Shown in pieces: positions 6,641 to 7,683 of a stretch of 7,683 bases of DNA; the first letter of the stretch is position 1; each line of letters opens with the position of its first letter. The stretch spans positions 1 through 7,683 of the forward strand of contig SXOM01000286.1 in the NCBI GenBank assembly GCA_005776735.1, given 5' to 3'. Under the pieces are notes generated by a model that did no database searches, had not been told where the DNA came from, and was given only the letters and a program-made list of their open reading frames with translations. Position numbers and translations under genes: made by a program. The stretch comes from Pseudomonadota bacterium (GTDB lineage: Bacteria > Myxococcota_A > UBA796 > SXON01).

Positions 6641-7650
6641 GCGCCGGCGGCCCACAAGGCGGCGAGGACGTCGGCCCCGTCGTGCAGCGCCCGGTCGCCG
6701 GGAGGGTGCTGGGCGCGGCCGACGGCGCACACCCGTGCGGGGTGGTCCAGGTCGAGCCCAAGCTCGGCGGCCAGCGCGGGATGGCGGCGCACGTCGCCCT
6801 CCTCGACCCCGACGAGCGCGACGGTACCGAGCTCGTCGGCGAACGGGCGCACCGCGGGCGCGAGCGCAGCGCGCGGGTACACACACACGGTGCGCGGCAG
6901 CCCCCGGGGGCGGAAGTGGGCGCCGGGGAGCTCCACGACGAGCCAGCTCCCGACCGTGTGGGCGCGGCCGACCGCGGACGCCAGCGTGGCGAGGGTACGT
7001 CGCGCTTGGGCGTCGGCGGGCTCGAACGACCCGGCGGGGAGGCGCACGTCGCAGGTCTCGAGGGCATCGAGGAGCGGCCCCATCGGTCCGGGGGGCACGA
7101 ACACCCCGGCCGGCGACATGCACCCCCGCCCGTCGTACAGGGCGTGGTCTTCGGCGATCCCCGCGGCCACGGGCGCCTCGAGATCGGGGAGCACCGCCAC
7201 GCCGAAACGCGGCCCGAAGCCCAGGACCGGGGCCGGGGAGCGCGCCCGGATCGCCGCGATCGTCTCGGTGGTCCCGAAGACCATCACGGCGTCGCACCCC
7301 GCCAGCGCGGCCGCCTCGGCGTCGAGGTCTCCGCCGCGCCAATCGTGCGCCTCGACGTGCGGGAGCGTCCGGGCGAGCGCTTCGCCCACCGCGGCGAGGC
7401 CCCGTGCGGACTTCAGGATCACCCGGACGCCGCGGCCGCCGAGCGCCCACGCCCACTCGATCGGCGCGGTGAAGACGTTGGCGCTGGCGACGATGACCAC
7501 GGTGCGCGGCGGCGTGCCCGGGAGCGTCCGGCCCAGGTCGACCCGGCGCGCCCCGTCGATCGCGGTTGCCCACGCGGCGCGGGCATGCGCCGGCGGTAGG
7601 CCGGTTCCCAGCGTGGCGGCGTCCACGGCGGCGAGGTCGTCCAGTCCCAT
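6637..7650 (-). CDS. LuxC-like acyl-CoA reductase (short form)
   Basis: A 337-residue protein of the acyl-CoA reductase (LuxC) family, within the aldehyde dehydrogenase superfamily. Members reduce a fatty acyl thioester to the aldehyde with NAD(P)H through a covalent acyl-cysteine. Visible marks are SANVFTAPIEWAWAL (56-70), a cofactor-side lysine in ILKSA (K80), FGTTET (125-130), GFGPRFGVAV (144-153), the active-site DGRGCMSP with Cys177, and a C-terminal RVCAVGRAQHPP...DG block (306-324) typical of the family. LuxC itself is near 480 residues, so this is a short form that seems to lack much of the N-terminal part. ATG at 7650 is the first possible start, since an in-frame TAG lies four codons upstream; only a weak AGG precedes it. 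Its stop overlaps the kinase start in GTGA. No LuxE/acyl-protein synthetase partner is in the window. The family call is firm; the substrate is unknown. A gamma-glutamyl phosphate reductase-like ALDH is a less likely alternative. Confidence 0.86.
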   Translation of the reverse strand: MGLDDLAAVDAATLGTGLPPAHARAAWATAIDGARRVDLGRTLPGTPPRTVVIVASANVFTAPIEWAWALGGRGVRVILKSARGLAAVGEALARTLPHVEAHDWRGGDLDAEAAALAGCDAVMVFGTTETIAAIRARSPAPVLGFGPRFGVAVLPDLEAPVAAGIAEDHALYDGRGCMSPAGVFVPPGPMGPLLDALETCDVRLPAGSFEPADAQARRTLATLASAVGRAHTVGSWLVVELPGAHFRPRGLPRTVCVYPRAALAPAVRPFADELGTVALVGVEEGDVRRHPALAAELGLDLDHPARVCAVGRAQHPPGDRALHDGADVLAALWAAGA

Positions 7651-7683
7651 GGGCGCGGCCTAACCGGGCGCCACGCCGCGACC

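Noticed and set aside
5219..7472. Two long plus-strand open frames (5219-6559 and 5436-7472) opposite the kinase and reductase genes
   Set aside because: Low-complexity Arg/Ser/Pro- or Asp/Gly/Arg-rich translations without motifs; shadows of the minus-strand genes.
6641..7573. A 311-residue N-terminal extension of the histidine kinase frame
   Set aside because: This part overlaps the acyl-CoA reductase in another frame and translates to Arg/Gly/Pro-rich sequence without domains. The kinase proper begins at the GTG overlapping the reductase stop.
7660..7683. Possible 3' end of an upstream gene: seven open codons from the window edge to a TAG 9 nt before the reductase ATG
   Set aside because: Seven codons carry no identity and the other two frames are also open. 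It would fit an operon continuing to the right, but it cannot be supported from this window.

Overview
This is a very GC-rich window (roughly 70% G+C by eye). Every gene I can support lies on the minus strand, so transcription runs from the right edge to the left. The genes use strong GC-ending codons and mostly GTG starts. A LuxC-like acyl-CoA reductase, a GspE/PilB ATPase and a histidine kinase packed together suggest a Myxococcota-like (deltaproteobacterial) or similar high-GC Gram-negative bacterium. That taxonomic call is inference; no rRNA or marker gene is present.

In transcription order the layout is: (1) an acyl-CoA reductase of the LuxC/ALDH-like family (7650-6637); (2) a membrane histidine kinase with two TM helices, HAMP, PAS, HisKA and HATPase_c (6640-5195); (3) a GspE/PilB-type secretion or pilus ATPase with an MshEN-like N-terminus and a C-terminal response-regulator receiver domain (5202-3031); (4) a small exported COG3650-type protein (3017-2637); (5) the ATPase (2630-1653) and two permeases (1656-856 and 854-84) of a COG4586/COG4587/COG3694 ABC exporter. 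Adjacent genes overlap by 4 or 8 nt or are separated by 1, 6 or 13 nt, so the seven genes look like one operon whose promoter lies beyond the right edge. No gap inside the window exceeds 83 nt. There are no RNA genes, mobile elements or CRISPR arrays.

The most interesting part is the middle. A sensor kinase overlaps an assembly ATPase that carries its own phospho-acceptor domain, and there is no separate response regulator. The N-terminus of the ATPase also carries two 24-residue repeats resembling the c-di-GMP-binding motif of MshEN domains, with changes at key positions. Read together, this looks like a motor ATPase regulated directly by a two-component phosphorelay, possibly also by a nucleotide second messenger, and cotranscribed with fatty-acyl reduction and an exporter. 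The individual families are recognised with confidence. The functional link between them is inference from fusion and gene order.
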